Assembly: GCF_024763615.1 (NCBI RefSeq)
Contig: NC_077223.1
Coordinates: forward strand, 109,058,627-109,122,626
Source of the DNA: Phlebotomus papatasi
Taxonomy: Eukaryota > Arthropoda > Insecta > Diptera > Psychodidae
Reading direction: 5' to 3'
DNA: 64,000 nucleotides
In this document: positions 21,826-33,711 of the stretch, piece by piece
Numbering within the stretch: the first letter of the stretch is position 1
Layout of the letters: every line of letters begins with the position of its first letter
The notes under the pieces: generated by a model
Told to the model about the DNA's origin: nothing
The model's input: the letters and a program-made list of their open reading frames with translations, nothing else
Databases searched by the model: none
Program-made: the position numbers and the translations under genes

Positions 21826-24800
21826 ATGAACACGACCAATTCAGTCGCGAATTACGAGATGGAAGACATTATTGTAACTGCCCTGGGATTGGACAAGATA
21901 AAGTGCCCACAATGCAGAAAGGTCTGTGGCTGATGCTTCCGGAAGCTGAAGTCCAGAAGATCTAATTTCTCTGTTTGTCTTTGCAGCGCTTTGCTACCCC
22001 TGAAGAAGTTGAGGAGCATCAGAAGGTCCATATGATGACGTACTTTTGTGACGAATGTCTCAAGTCCTTTACCACTCAGGGAGGCTTCTGGAAACACATG
22101 AAGACGCACTCGGATGACCGACCGTACGTCTGTAGCAGCTGCAACAAGAGCTTCACGCAGGCAGCCAATCTGCAGAGGCATCAGACTGTCCACACGGGCC
22201 AAAAGCCATATCAATGTAACATCTGCAAGAAGAAATTCAGCCAGAATGCAAATGCTCAGAAGCATATGCTGCTTCACACGGGCAAGAAGCCCTACAGGTC
22301 AGTCGGGCAATTCCCCAGTGCATCGGCAATGTTTTTGATTTTCCGTTGATTCCAGGTGCTCTACTTGCGACAAGGCATTTGCGCAGCAGGCCAACCTCAC
22401 GAAGCACGAAAGGATTCATTCCGGGGAGAAGCCATACACTTGTCATATTTGTAATAAGAAATACGCTCAGCTTTCCAACATGCAGAAGCACCTCGTGGTG
22501 CACTCCAAGATCGGCTCAAAGCACTGTAAGTCAATCATTTTACTACATTTTAATTCAATATACATTTCAGTTCTCTCAAGATTCTCAATAATCACGGCTA
22601 CTGTAATCCTCACAAAATTTCATGTCCCCCGATCGGGCTTAAACTTTGCAAAAGTCTTCCTTGCAACTCCCTGTTCACAAAAATAGGGGGTATTGGGGTG
22701 ATTTAGAGTCATTTCCAGAGGCTTAAACTTTCAAGTAGCAATATATATCGATTAGGGTAAATTAAGCTAATTCAAAACCTGCTCCAAATGGAAATTTTTC
22801 GCTATTCCAAATGGAAACGTCACTGTTTTCATGATAAATACAGTACTAAATTATTATAATTATATATTTTCTATACCACAGTTTCATTATTTAGTTAATT
22901 TTGCTCCAAATAAAGCAAAAAACCATTCATATTCACAAATTTTAATTTGTTAATTTCTCAGAAAAATTAAAAGTGTACCTTTTCACCATCGAATTTTTTA
23001 TCGATCGACCATGTTTTCCAATGAAAACATGGCTTTAGTTAACTTAAGTGCTAATCTTTATTGTTTTCTGAAAAAAATATCTCGTAAATAATCTCATAAA
23101 AAATTTGTAAAATAAGTCAATTTATATGGAAAAGTAACAAGATGTTTGGCTACCCCTGTCGCCATAGGGATTCTCGTAAAATCTTTTCATTTTCAACAAG
23201 ATTTCTTGTTAAAACCGAATCCACCAAAATTAATTAACAAAATTCTTGTAAAAGTTTTCTCAAAATCTGGTTTTCATGGGAATTTCTCAATAGATGGCGT
23301 TACAAAATATATCGTTTTCTCTTTCATTTTTATCCCTTTCTCTCAAAATGGTCTTGGAATATTTTCTGTCAAATAGTTTATCAATTTGGTGGATATAATA
23401 ATCACGATTTTCATCCTTTTTGTTATATATAACAATTGTACGCCGCCATGCTGTCTGCAGGAAATGGTTAAATAGGACTTTGGAGACCATCTCCGACTAC
23501 AAAATCGTCATTTTTTGGTTAAAAAAAAAGAATACTGACAAAACTTTTACAAGATTTTGTATATTATTAGTAAAAAATGTCCAGAATCCGGTATCAACAA
23601 GATATCTTGTTGAAAATGTAAAGGTTTTACAAAAATCCCTATGGCGACAGGGGTAGCCAAACATCTCGTTACTTTTCTATATGGGGAACGAGATTTTACA
23701 AAATTTTTATAAGCGATTTTTATCAGAGTTAACTGTTGTTTGAATTAGGACATTTACCCTACTCTAGATATTATACAATGCAAAAAAAATAACAAAAAAT
23801 ATCGCTTCGACGAGAACATTTCAATCAATTTTCGAACTTTGATCCTTCATAGCTCGGGTCAGAGGTTATATAGTTAGGTTATAGGTTATAGGTTTGATAG
23901 GTATAATCTGCGGCTACAACATACTAAAATTTCAGCCCGATGCACAAAGGAATTTTTGAGTTATTTAACTTAGAAAATTGAAAATTTTTCTTTTTAATAA
24001 TAGCACCCCTAGCTGTAATTTTATGAACTTGCGATGTTAGAAGGGGAAGTGGCATTTCACGAGAGCTTTCCAAAACACTATTAAATAAAAATTAAGGATT
24101 TTATGTTCTTAATACAAAGGGGTTAAACACATTACGCAAAAAACAAAGTCAAAAAATATATTTTTAAATCAATCTTCAGTAAAAGCGATCATAATTTTGC
24201 ATAAAACCCGCACAGCTTAAGTTAAAAAACAGGTTGTCACAGAACCGGCGTTGGTTCAGCATAAACTGATTAATATTATGTTCAAATCCTTCACAACTTA
24301 AGCTTAAAATGATTTTACTTGTATGTAATACAACCATAGCTTTAACACAAAAAGGTTAAAATTACAAATAAAGAGCGCACAGTTTCAGCACAAAGTGGTT
24401 AAAATTGAATATAAAATCCTCACAGCTTTCGAACGAAATCTTAAGCAATTTAGATAGTTTTTACTCGGATTCTGTACAGATTTTATTAAAAATAGATACA
24501 ATATTGTAGGGTAAAGTGTATAATTTGGAATTAGTGTTATAAGTTGGACAATTCGCCGGTACAAGTTGGACATGGCTTTTTTCTTGATAAATATAGTACA
24601 AAATTTGTTTTGAAGCACAAGGAACCAAATTATGAAACTAAAGCATTAAAAATATACAAATAAAAATGAAGTACTAAATTTATCAAGACAAAAAGCGCTG
24701 TCCAAATTATACCATTGTCCAACTTGTACCACTGTCCAACTTGTACCACTTTACCCTAATTTCTGTGTAAATTTTTGTTTAATAGGTTAGTCTCATTTTA

Positions 24801-26275
24801 ATAATAAAGCACGATGATTTTTAGAATATTATCACAGAAACATTCATTACCACAAAATCAGTGTTAGCAAGGAGACACTGATCCTTTTCATGAACATTGT
24901 TTTTTGGAATGTGATGTCTTCTTGGACAAGGTATATAGCAAAATCCCCAAAAAAAATTATCGTTATGAGGAGAGCAGGAAATAAATCTTAATTTCAATGA
25001 TTTTTACAATATTGATGATTAGTAGAAACCACGGAACAATTGGAAAACTCCCTGAGCACGTAGATATAGAAGTTCAAAAATTATTAACTGTTTAGATTAG
25101 ATGGTTACTATTACAGTGCCCGCTTCGTAATCGGGATGATTGGGAGACAATATGACAGATGTCCGCTTCGTAATCCGGATAGATTTTTTAAATGTGTTCA
25201 ACGGTCTCGAAAATATAATACAAGTTTTTTTTTTGTAGAATTAGTATAAAAATTATAAAGAAGATTAAAAAGACAATTAGAGAATTCTATGCTATTATAC
25301 TTCATTTATTAAGCAAAAACATCACAGGATAATTCATTTTCATGGTAGAACAGACATGCATACATAACCTCAAAATTATTTTATATGTAACCGTCGAGAA
25401 CTCGTCCGGATTACGGCGATCCGGATTAGAAAGCGGGCACTGTATATTGGTTCAAGAGGGTAGTAAAAATTGAATTGGTATTGCCAGTAAATTACATCAT
25501 GCATTTTAGACGACAAGCTTTATATTTTACTGATTACAGCGAAATATTTGATTGAGTAAAAAATAAAAAAAATCGAACTTGATAATTTGGTGGGTATCAA
25601 TATCAATCAATTTTACATTTTTTACATTTTAACTTTACATGTTAAAAATGTAGCACATGTTAAAGGCTTCTTTTACTATGTAAAAAATGATGTAAAATGT
25701 AAAAAAATCGCCCAACCCTGATTATCATTATGAAATTGAGCAAATATGCTGAAATTTGGCATGATTTGTCTTAGTTTTGTTGTCATCTTGCAATATTAAA
25801 AGATTTTTATAGTATTTACAATATATTTGAAAAAATATATAATATAATTAATAATATAATATAATAATATAATATAATAATATAATATAATATAGTAATA
25901 ATATAATATAAAATAAATATTAAAAATCACAACTACAATAAACTGATTCAGACTTATCACTTAAATTGTAACTCTCTTTGAGTAAACTATCCTTACCTGT
26001 TATTTGTGAAGGATCCTTGAGAACGCTTCTCACGAAAAAATAGGCCACGCCCTAAAGAAAACCTTCGGAGAAATGTTCTATATTATAATGCCCTTCATCT
26101 TATCTGTTTTTTTTTTCTAGTCTCGAAGTACATCAACGTTGTAGAAATTCCCAAAGACGACGATGAGGTGATAGTGGAAGTGGAGACGGAAGAACTGATA
26201 GTACTAAGTGGCGATGAAGAAATCAAGAAAACACCAGTCAAGAGGGTTCGCACGAAAAAGGCAAAAAACACCTAA
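21826..26275 (+). CDS. Six-finger C2H2 zinc-finger protein, 4 exons
   Basis: This is a probable DNA-binding nuclear regulator. The exons are 21826-21921, 21987-22297, 22356-22525 and 26121-26275; all junctions keep frame (732 nt, 243 residues). Six C2H2 fingers run in order with ligands C27/C30/H43/H47, C53/C56/H69/H73, C81/C84/H97/H101, C109/C112/H125/H129, C137/C140/H153/H157 and C165/C168/H181/H185. Fingers 3-6 are joined by TGQKP-, TGKKP- and SGEKP-type linkers; finger 1 is split by the first intron. The last exon encodes an acidic tail (residues 199-226, DDDEVIVEVETEE) ending in a basic run (KRVRTKKAKN), possibly an activation or contact segment plus nuclear signal. No N-terminal ZAD or BTB domain is visible. 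A poly(A) signal AATAAA lies at 26295-26300. I cannot name the orthologue. Confidence 0.92.
22753..23761 (-). mobile_element. TAGGGTAAAT-family element, copy C, with inner foldback
   Basis: This is an inverted copy with ends TAGGGTAAATTAAGCTAATTC and AATTAGGACATTTACCCTA. Its interior from about 23,090 to 23,725 is a separate palindrome: GTTTGGCTACCCCTGTCGCC on the left is mirrored by GGCGACAGGGGTAGCCAAAC on the right. Confidence 0.82.
24509..24756. mobile_element. TA-flanked MITE, 248 bp
   Basis: The ends GGGTAAAGTGTATAATTTGG and GTACCACTTTACCC are flanked by TA. The word GTCCAACTTGTACCACT is repeated at the right end. Confidence 0.75.
25114..25442 (+). mobile_element. CAGTGCCCGC-family MITE, copy 2
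   Basis: The ends CAGTGCCCGCTTCGTAATC and GATTAGAAAGCGGGCACTG are flanked by TA. It is inverted relative to the copy at 8,472-8,799 and almost the same length (329 bp). Confidence 0.92.
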
Positions 26276-26294
26276 GAAATACGAATGAAAGTTG

Positions 26295-26300
26295 AATAAA
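26295..26300 (+). terminator. Poly(A) signal AATAAA of the zinc-finger gene
   Basis: AATAAA stands 20 bases after the stop codon on the same strand. Confidence 0.7.
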
Positions 26301-27615
26301 TCCGTTTGAATTCTTAAATTTATTCCTTTTTATTGAAATTACAACAGTAATTTGTATTTTCAATAATAAAAGTATTAAAATCTCTCTGACTAAACATTTA
26401 AAATCTCTCTCATTTATCTACTTTTCAGTGTTTCTCTGTTTTGCTTCTTCGGTTATACATTTTTTTTCATGTTTGCTCTTTTGCACAGTTTTTCGTGTAT
26501 TTTTATCATCTAACCTTTTCACCTTGCGCCTTTCCATATTAAAAAAAAAGATCGTTCCTTGTTTTTTTTAAAGATTGTGAATTTCTTGTTGGGAGGAAAA
26601 ATTTGGTGAAATATTTTTGTTTAGGGAAAAATTTGGTTATGCTTCATTACAAAAATTCTTTTTTTGGCAATTTTTATTTTTCAAGAATTTACGTTTTGTC
26701 GTGAAAAAAAATGACAGCGGATCAAGAATTTTCAATGCAAATGTCCGTTAGACCGCCATCTTGGATTTGATCAAAAAGGTGAAATTTTGAATAAAGAAAC
26801 GACGTGCTTTCGTGTTTTGAAAGGAGACGTGATTTATTATTTTTTTCTTTTTTTTCTCTTTTTTAACTATATAAATTTTTGGAAATCTTGTGAAGAATTC
26901 CATTTTCATCAATAAATTAATTATATGATAATTACTCATTCAAAGTGTGTAACTTTTATTTTATTACACTAAAATGACGTGTGATTTATTTTTCTTTTTC
27001 TTTCGTGTGGACATGGAATTGGACAAAAATTTACAATATTTATTTTTTTTCTTTAAATTTACTTATAATTTTTTTGTTTTTCAAAAATAATCCCATGCCT
27101 CTTTGTTATCAAATATCAATTTCTAATCAGCCAATAAAAAGAGAGGGATTTATTAATTTTTTTTTTAAATAATCGAATATTTTTCTCACTCCAAGATTTC
27201 TGTCCCAATTTTTATTCTTTCAAGGGACCCCTTCAGAAGAGCGTAATCTTTTTTTTTATTGAAACTTAGATTTTGTGGAAAGGAAGTATTAGACCTTTTG
27301 AGTAAACTGGACCTAAAAATGATTTAAGCCACGCCTCCTGCAAGATTTCGTCGATTGGATTAGAAATCGTGCTAACTGCATTTGCTTCGTGTCTGAATTT
27401 GCTACAAAGACACAATGAAAATGCAGTTATCACAGTTGCTGATCCAATCAACGTGTGAACATCCTGATCCAATTAATGAACAAATCTCAGAGAACATTTG
27501 AAATTCTTGAGTAAGTGAATAATGGCTCTTTTATTTTTGCTCCAGTCACTGCTGAAGGCTTGGAGAACGAGCCGAAAGCTCTGGAAAAAGTTGATGAGTT
27601 TTCCCTGAGTAAATT
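26301..27615. other. Intergenic, no gene seen
   Basis: AT-rich sequence with long T runs lies between the 3' end of the zinc-finger gene and the large foldback. No domain-bearing frame is present. Confidence 0.5.
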
Positions 27616-28157
27616 CCCTTCAAATCATTGCTCTACGCCGGTTTCACTCGGAGGTTTTTTGAATTGTAACGGTATATTCTAGTACATTCAGAGAAAATCT
27701 GTAGATTTTCGGCAGAAATTCTGCATAGAAAATCTGCAGATTTTCGGCAGAAATTCTGCCGAAAATCTACAGATTCTCGGCAAAATTTCTACATAGTAAA
27801 TCTGCATAGTCTCCATTGTGTCAACAAAAATATTGTTGATTTATCAAGAAACTGTAGAAGTAGTTACAAAGAAAATGGTATGCTCTGCTTAACAAACATT
27901 ACCGATTAAACATTTTAGATTAAGTAAAAAAATGCAAGCAAAAATACTAATTTCTTAAAAATCGCCCATGGAATAATACAAATAGGGTGGCGGCATTACT
28001 TATGGTCAGTTTATACTTGTGGCCACTTCGCAGATATCTTCAATTTTTCCCCCCAAATTAATTTCGAAGAACCACAAAATTAAGAATATTTGATGTGCTA
28101 TCATTAAATGAAACTTTTAAACTGATTTACTTTTATATTTAGGTAGAATTTTAATTA

Positions 28158-29433
28158 GGGGAATGTAGGCAGGCTTCGCACGTGTGTGCTTTCAAACGAT
28201 GTGAATTTTCTCTTTATTTCCAAAGAGTTGGTTCCGAATTTCTTAGCCATAAGTTAAGTAATTATGAACCTTATCTTCATTGTAAAAATAGGCAGCCAAG
28301 CCCTTCTTTCCTAGGTGCTAGGATCACAAATAGAAAATTGGCCCAAAATGGGTAATTTTAATGGCACATATTTCATTTGATTTCTCATATTTATACTCAT
28401 TTCTAAAAAAAATCACTTACACAGTGGATGAAGAGTATACTAGAGATGATATTTACGTAATAACTTTTTGCATCGGAGGGAAATTATTCTCACGGTGCCG
28501 GAAAATTCGCAAGTACTACACTGTGTGTGGTTTCAAACACTGAATGTGTAAGCATTCGCATATGCATCCGGCAACTTCAGATTGAAAACCATAACTTCAC
28601 TAAAGCCTCATAAGCCACAGGGAGACAATCCTGGACATTTCCTCTTCGACAGGCGTGTAGTTTCCTGCCCATCTCCATGAGACGACGTTTATTTACAGTG
28701 TGAACCGTGTGAACATGCTCACCATTAGCCTGGGACTCAATGTCACTAACTAAACTGCTACCATGCTAAAGGATATCGAAAAAATTATGAGCCACTTTAA
28801 ACATTTGCAATAAGAATTAGGAAAACCAAACATTTTACTCACAAAGCGAGTGTTACTCGATCACTCTGAAAAACACAGAAGCTTATCACCTTTCTTAATA
28901 TAATTTATGCAACCTTTAGGAAAACAAAACAAAACAATATTAACATAACCTCTACAATGTTCCGGCGATTCCAGCTGACCAGACGATTAATTTTGACAGT
29001 TTAGTCGATTTTCGATATTTATTTGGAAGAAAAAACAGTGCTCCAGAAAATGTGGAAAAAAGTGTTTTAAAGATCTTCTTTTAGTGCAGTGATAGTTTCC
29101 GCGGGTTCACGGGGGTACAGTATAACCGTAGGAAAATAATTCTTAATTGTGGATAAAATTTATTTCGAGAAAAAAAGCAATGACGAACCCAAACCCCCCA
29201 TCGTGTGAACGCTGGCCCCGGGGGCAAGAATCGCACAAATCGTCATATTTTTTTCATTTTCCTGTCCAGGAAAAACCAACAATTCTGTGATAGTGGACTA
29301 GGCATGCATAGAAATCTAAAGAATCACAGATTTTTTTGGTATAGTGCAATTTATTGCCCATTTTACAGTTTAGTCAGAAAAAAATCCTGAATATGAAGCA
29401 CGAAAAAACGTGCGAATGCTGCCTACATTCCCC
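28158..29433. mobile_element. 1.28-kb TA-flanked element (GGGGAATGTAGGCAG ends)
   Basis: The ends GGGGAATGTAGGCAGGCTTC and GAATGCTGCCTACATTCCCC are inverted repeats of about 26 bp reaching GCACG, with TA on both flanks. Inner frames (28,361-28,543; 29,205-29,390) show no domain. Confidence 0.85.
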
Positions 29434-29786
29434 TATTTTGTGGAAATTATTTCACTGATGCGGCAGACGGTCAAAAATATGTCAAGTCGTTAAGAAATTT
29501 ACTAACGATCTCATAACTTTTAACAACTAAATTTTATATCTTCAATTAAAAATATTTAGTACTATATTTCAAAACTTGTTTTCTTAGTAACTATATTTTC
29601 ATTTACCACTTGATTTTGATGATTTTTTAAACAAAAAATGTAAAATAAAGACAAGGCCATAAGTTATGACCTATTTGATAAGATTATTAACTTGTGGCCA
29701 CATTTTGTTGTAAATAACCTAACTTTTTCTCTTATATCCCTCTTAGGACAATGCAAAAGGGACAGATAATCCTAACCGGCTTATGT

Positions 29787-31580
29787 AGGTGAGATTCTTA
29801 ACGTGAGCTAACTCGGAGTGCATACAAATTCGATTTGATGCTGAAGTTGGGAGACGCCATTCAGTTATCTTGAACCAAATTCGTGAAATTATACAAGTTT
29901 TGTATTTGAACCAAAATGTCAAGGATTTGGATGAACTGGCAGAAAAGTGATATATGGGTGAAATGTAGACCAGAATGTTCTCTATAATTTTGCCGTAGAA
30001 CTTGAACTCATCGATTACTCAGAAGCCAAGATAAGCGAGGTTTTTTGTTTCTTAACTCGTTTTTTCATCCAGAGTGCCCCAAGTGTTCATTTGTTGAACT
30101 TCAACTAAATCAAAGAATTGTTGTATTTTGCGGGACTTTCCATTTAAACCCCTATTTTAAGTGTCTTGGTGGAGTAGAGGCAGTCAAATTGGCATCTGAG
30201 TGATTTCAAAGCGTTATTATTGGAAAAATCAATTTTTTCACACTTAAACGGCAAAATCGGAGTGATAGCGTAGTCTGAGCGGAAAATGATGTATGGACGA
30301 AATGTAGAGACAAATGTGTTCTACAATTGTGTCGAAGTAATCATCAAAATCGGTTTAGCGACAGTCGAGATAATTGAGGTTATGTGATATTGAAATTGGT
30401 TTTTCGACTGTGGCGCCCCTGGTGTTGGTCCCACGAAGTTCAAATATTCTAGAAAGTTGTAGCATTTGGTGAGATCTTTCGTTTAAGCCCTCACTCATCA
30501 AAATCGGTCACATAGAACCGGAGATATGATTTTTTGAATTTCGTGAACTATGACCCCTCATATCTCCGGTTCTGTTTTAACCACAGCGCGCATACGCACC
30601 ATTTTGGAAACGTCCTAGACTGGACTACAACATACTAAAATTTCATTAACTTGCACAATGCCGTTTTTGAGAAAAGTGACTTTGAATTTCGATGAATTTT
30701 GACGCTATCACAGCGCCACCTGTGGTGACTTTTTGAACTTCCATCTGAAAGTGCTCATCGAGACGAAACCAAAAAGGTAAAATTTAGGTCGCTATGTTAA
30801 TTAGAACCGGAGATAGAGGCCGGTCAATGTTCGAACTTTGACCCCTTATAGCTCGGGTCAGGGATTATAGATCGACTTAAGGTTTTTTTTGTTTGATAGG
30901 TATAATCAACGGCTACAACATACTAAATTTTCAGCCCGATGCACAATGGAATTTTTGAGTTATTTAACTTTTAAGATTTAAAAATTTTCTTTTTAAAAAA
31001 AGCGCCCCTAGCGGTGGTTTTATGAACTTGCGATGTTAGAAGGGGAAGTGGCATTTCACGAGAGCTTTCCAAAAAGCCCTCACTTTTTAAATTCTGACAA
31101 TTAGAACCGGAGTTATGGCTATTTTAAGAAATTTTTTTTGGACCCTTATAGCTCGGGTCAGGGGGGTCGGGGGACCTTAAGTTTGGTATTGATGGAAAGC
31201 TCTAAGGCCCAGCTATAACATACTAAAATTTGAGTCCGCTGAATGCCATAGGGGCGGAGCTATTGAGAAAACAAAAAAAGGGGGGTCTTCAAAATGGCGG
31301 AAGGAGGGGTGGGGGGTGGGGGGTCTATGCACCAAGTTGCAATTTTCACCCGATATATAACCTTTGCCGAAAACCGCAAGTCGATATCTTTTTTAGTTTA
31401 GGAGCTATTAAGCTCCAAAGAGCGGCCGGCCGGCCGGCCGGCCGGCCGGGAACGTAAATTAGCCACATATATATTCGTGATCAGGAAGTGCTGAAACACA
31501 TTTTGGCCAAATTTGAGGTCGATCGGACGACATGAAATTTTGTTAGGATTATAGTAGGTGAGATTGTTAAGAATCTCACC
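29787..31580 (+). mobile_element. 1.8-kb TAGGTGAGATT element
   Basis: The ends GGTGAGATTCTTAACGTGAG and GATTGTTAAGAATCTCACC are flanked by TA. The interior repeats phrases such as CTTATAGCTCGGGTCAGG (three times), ACATACTAAAATTT (four times) and CGGAGATATGA. Fragments of the same element occur at 22,600, 23,830 and 6,990-8,925. No transposase frame is visible. Confidence 0.75.
31419..31449. repeat. (GGCC)n microsatellite
   Basis: About seven uninterrupted GGCC units lie inside the TAGGTGAGATT element, standing out sharply against AT-rich surroundings. Confidence 0.9.
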
Positions 31581-32205
31581 TAATACGAAAAAAAAGCCCT
31601 ATTATTGAACTCAAAGGATGCAAAAAGTATTGAGAATGGAGTGATCACGACAAGTATTCCAGTCATTTCAGCTGTACCCCAATCCTCACACAAACTCTGC
31701 ATTAAAATATCCGGAAACTCTCCGGGAGAAACATTTGATCACGGATACTTTCATAGTGCCCAAAAGAGAACAAACAGGAGGATATTCTGATGTGGGTTCT
31801 TCATGCAACCAAACATGGCTTTTCTATCACGAAAGACAGGTTGGATTACTGGTCACTGTGCGCAGAATCAATGTTAGTAGTCTGCCACTATTATGAGTAA
31901 AATTTTTGAAAAACTATGAAAAACTTGTTAAGAAAAATAATAAAAACCTATAAAAGTGTTTAAAATGTTTTTCTTTACTTTTCTAATAAAATAATTTTAT
32001 TACTAAGTTTGTTTTATATCATTTGAAATTGTGGCCATAAGTTATTCCACGAATGGCCATAAGTTCGTAAAAGAGGCCACAAGTTATGAATTTTACATGG
32101 TTGGGAAAACCACATATTTTCCCGGGTTTCAGGGATTTTCCTAGGAAATTAATTTGAATACATCGATAGAAACTACATGAAAGAAATTACTCTTAAAATT
32201 TTGCT

Positions 32206-32453
32206 TTAACTCTTTCGTCACTTTTGGGACTCTGAGTACCCAAAGCAGCATATGAATGTTCTGTGAAAAATAATGTTTTTTTAATTATTCAGAACTGAGA
32301 AAATTCAATTCTTTTGGATGATTACAAACTATAAGGATGTCCAAATGTAAGATATTTTTTGTAGAACCTCAATTAATTCCTGAGCTTAGATATTTTTGAT
32401 TAAAAAATTGTGAAATTGGCTTGCAGCATATGCTGCGGTCCGGAAAGAGTTAA
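32206..32453 (+). mobile_element. TTAA-flanked MITE (TTAACTCTTTCG family), copy 2
   Basis: The ends and length match the copy at 20,615-20,861. It lies inside the 4.5-kb element. Confidence 0.9.
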
Positions 32454-33711
32454 TTGGTCAAAAAGATCAACAGCTATAGGCAGATAATGTCCTTAATGTG
32501 GCCATAAGTGATGCTTGCACCCTACACGAAATTTAGGTCGACACTCTGTTTAAAGTTTTCACTTCACTATTCTCTACTTAGAACACGGCGTCGCAGAATT
32601 CTTTATTTTATATAAACACTATGATATCAATAAGAATAACTCTATTGAATTTTGCAAACGTTAGTGAGAAATATTCCATCTTTTCAGACACAGCTGTCTG
32701 GAAAGTCTGGAATGTAGAAAAAAATCTACAGAGAATCGGCAAAATATCTACAGAAATTCGTCAGAGTATGCACCAGGATTCGTCAGAAAATCTGCAAAAA
32801 TTTTCTGACGAATTTTATCCCAAGCTCAAATAAAATTCGTAGAAATATCTGCAGATTTCTCGGCAGAGGTGTAGATATTTTCTGCAGAAATCTTAAAGAT
32901 ATCTGACGAAATTATATGACGAGCGGACATGGCAGAAAAGACTGCTGGAAATCTAGTGGAATCGCCGCAGCCGTTGGCTACGTAACCCGTCAAATAATTT
33001 CGTCATATATCTTTAAGTTTTCTGCAGAAAATATCTACATCTCTGCCGAAAATCTGTAGATATTCCTACGAATTTTATTTGGGCTTGGGACAAAATTCGT
33101 CAGACATTTTTGCAGATTTTCTGACGAATCCTGGTGCATACTCTGACGAATTCTTGTAGATATTTTGCCGATTTTCTGTAGATTTTTCTACATTCCAGAC
33201 TTTCCAGACCGCTGTGTCAGAAAAGATGGAATATTTTTCATTGAATTTTGTTTGCAAAATTCAATAGACTTATTATTGGTAAAATCACAGTGTTTATATA
33301 AAATAAAGAATTCTGCGACGCCGTGTTATAAGTAGAGAATAGTGAAGTGAAAACTTTAAGCAGAATGTCAACCTAAATTTCGTGTTTTTGTATCATTCAA
33401 TTGGCGATTTTTAAGAAATTAGTATTTTTACTCGCAACTTTTTACTTATATAAAATGTGTACTCGGTAATGCTTGTTAAGCAGAGCATACCATTTTCTTT
33501 ATAACTTCTCCAGTTTCTTCATAAATCAACAATATTTTTGTGAAGTAATGGAGGTTATGTAGATTTTTTAGGGAGAAATTCTGCCGAAAATCTGCAGATT
33601 TTCGGAAGAATTTCTGCCGAAAATCTACAGATTTTCTCTGAATGCACTAGAATATACCGTTACAATTCAAAAAACCTCAGAGTAAAATCACCAGGTAGAG
33701 CAATGATTTGA

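Larger units (their letters stand above)
22526..26120. other. Third intron of the zinc-finger gene, filled with repeats
   Basis: The 3.6-kb intron carries a TAGGGTAAAT element (copy C), fragments of the TAGGTGAGATT element (22,600-22,690 and 23,830-24,070), a TA-flanked MITE (24,509-24,756), a CAGTGCCCGC MITE (25,114-25,442) and an (AATAT)n-type tract (about 25,840-25,915). Open frames within it are not genes. Confidence 0.75.
27985..32522. mobile_element. 4.5-kb TA-flanked element nested in the foldback
   Basis: The ends GGGTGGCGGCATTACTTATGG and CCATAAGTGATGCTTGCACCC are inverted and flanked by TA. The word GGCCATAAGTTAT recurs inside near both halves. No transposase is seen. It contains three further elements (28,158, 29,787 and 32,206). 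Removing it joins the two pieces of the foldback left arm. Confidence 0.85.
27616..33711. mobile_element. Giant foldback element interrupted by a 4.5-kb insertion
   Basis: The left arm (27,616-27,984 plus 32,523-about 32,925) and right arm (about 32,990-33,711) are inverse copies. Both share CAAATCATTGCTCTAC at the ends, TTTTGAATTGTAACGGTATA, GGTATGCTCTGCTTAACA, ACACGGCGTCGCAGAATTC and CACCAGGATTCGTCAG. The spacer is about 70 bp. Without the insertion the element would be about 1.55 kb with arms above 700 bp. The frames at 32,621-32,833 and 33,075-33,257 are mirror images of each other and are not genes. Confidence 0.88.

Noticed and set aside
31230..31457. 75-codon ORF ending in RPAGRPAGRPG
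   Set aside because: It is created by G-rich tracts and the GGCC repeat inside a transposable element.
32621..33257. Two similar short ORFs sharing EKYSIFSDTAVWKVW
   Set aside because: They are mirror copies in the two arms of a palindrome, not conserved paralogues.
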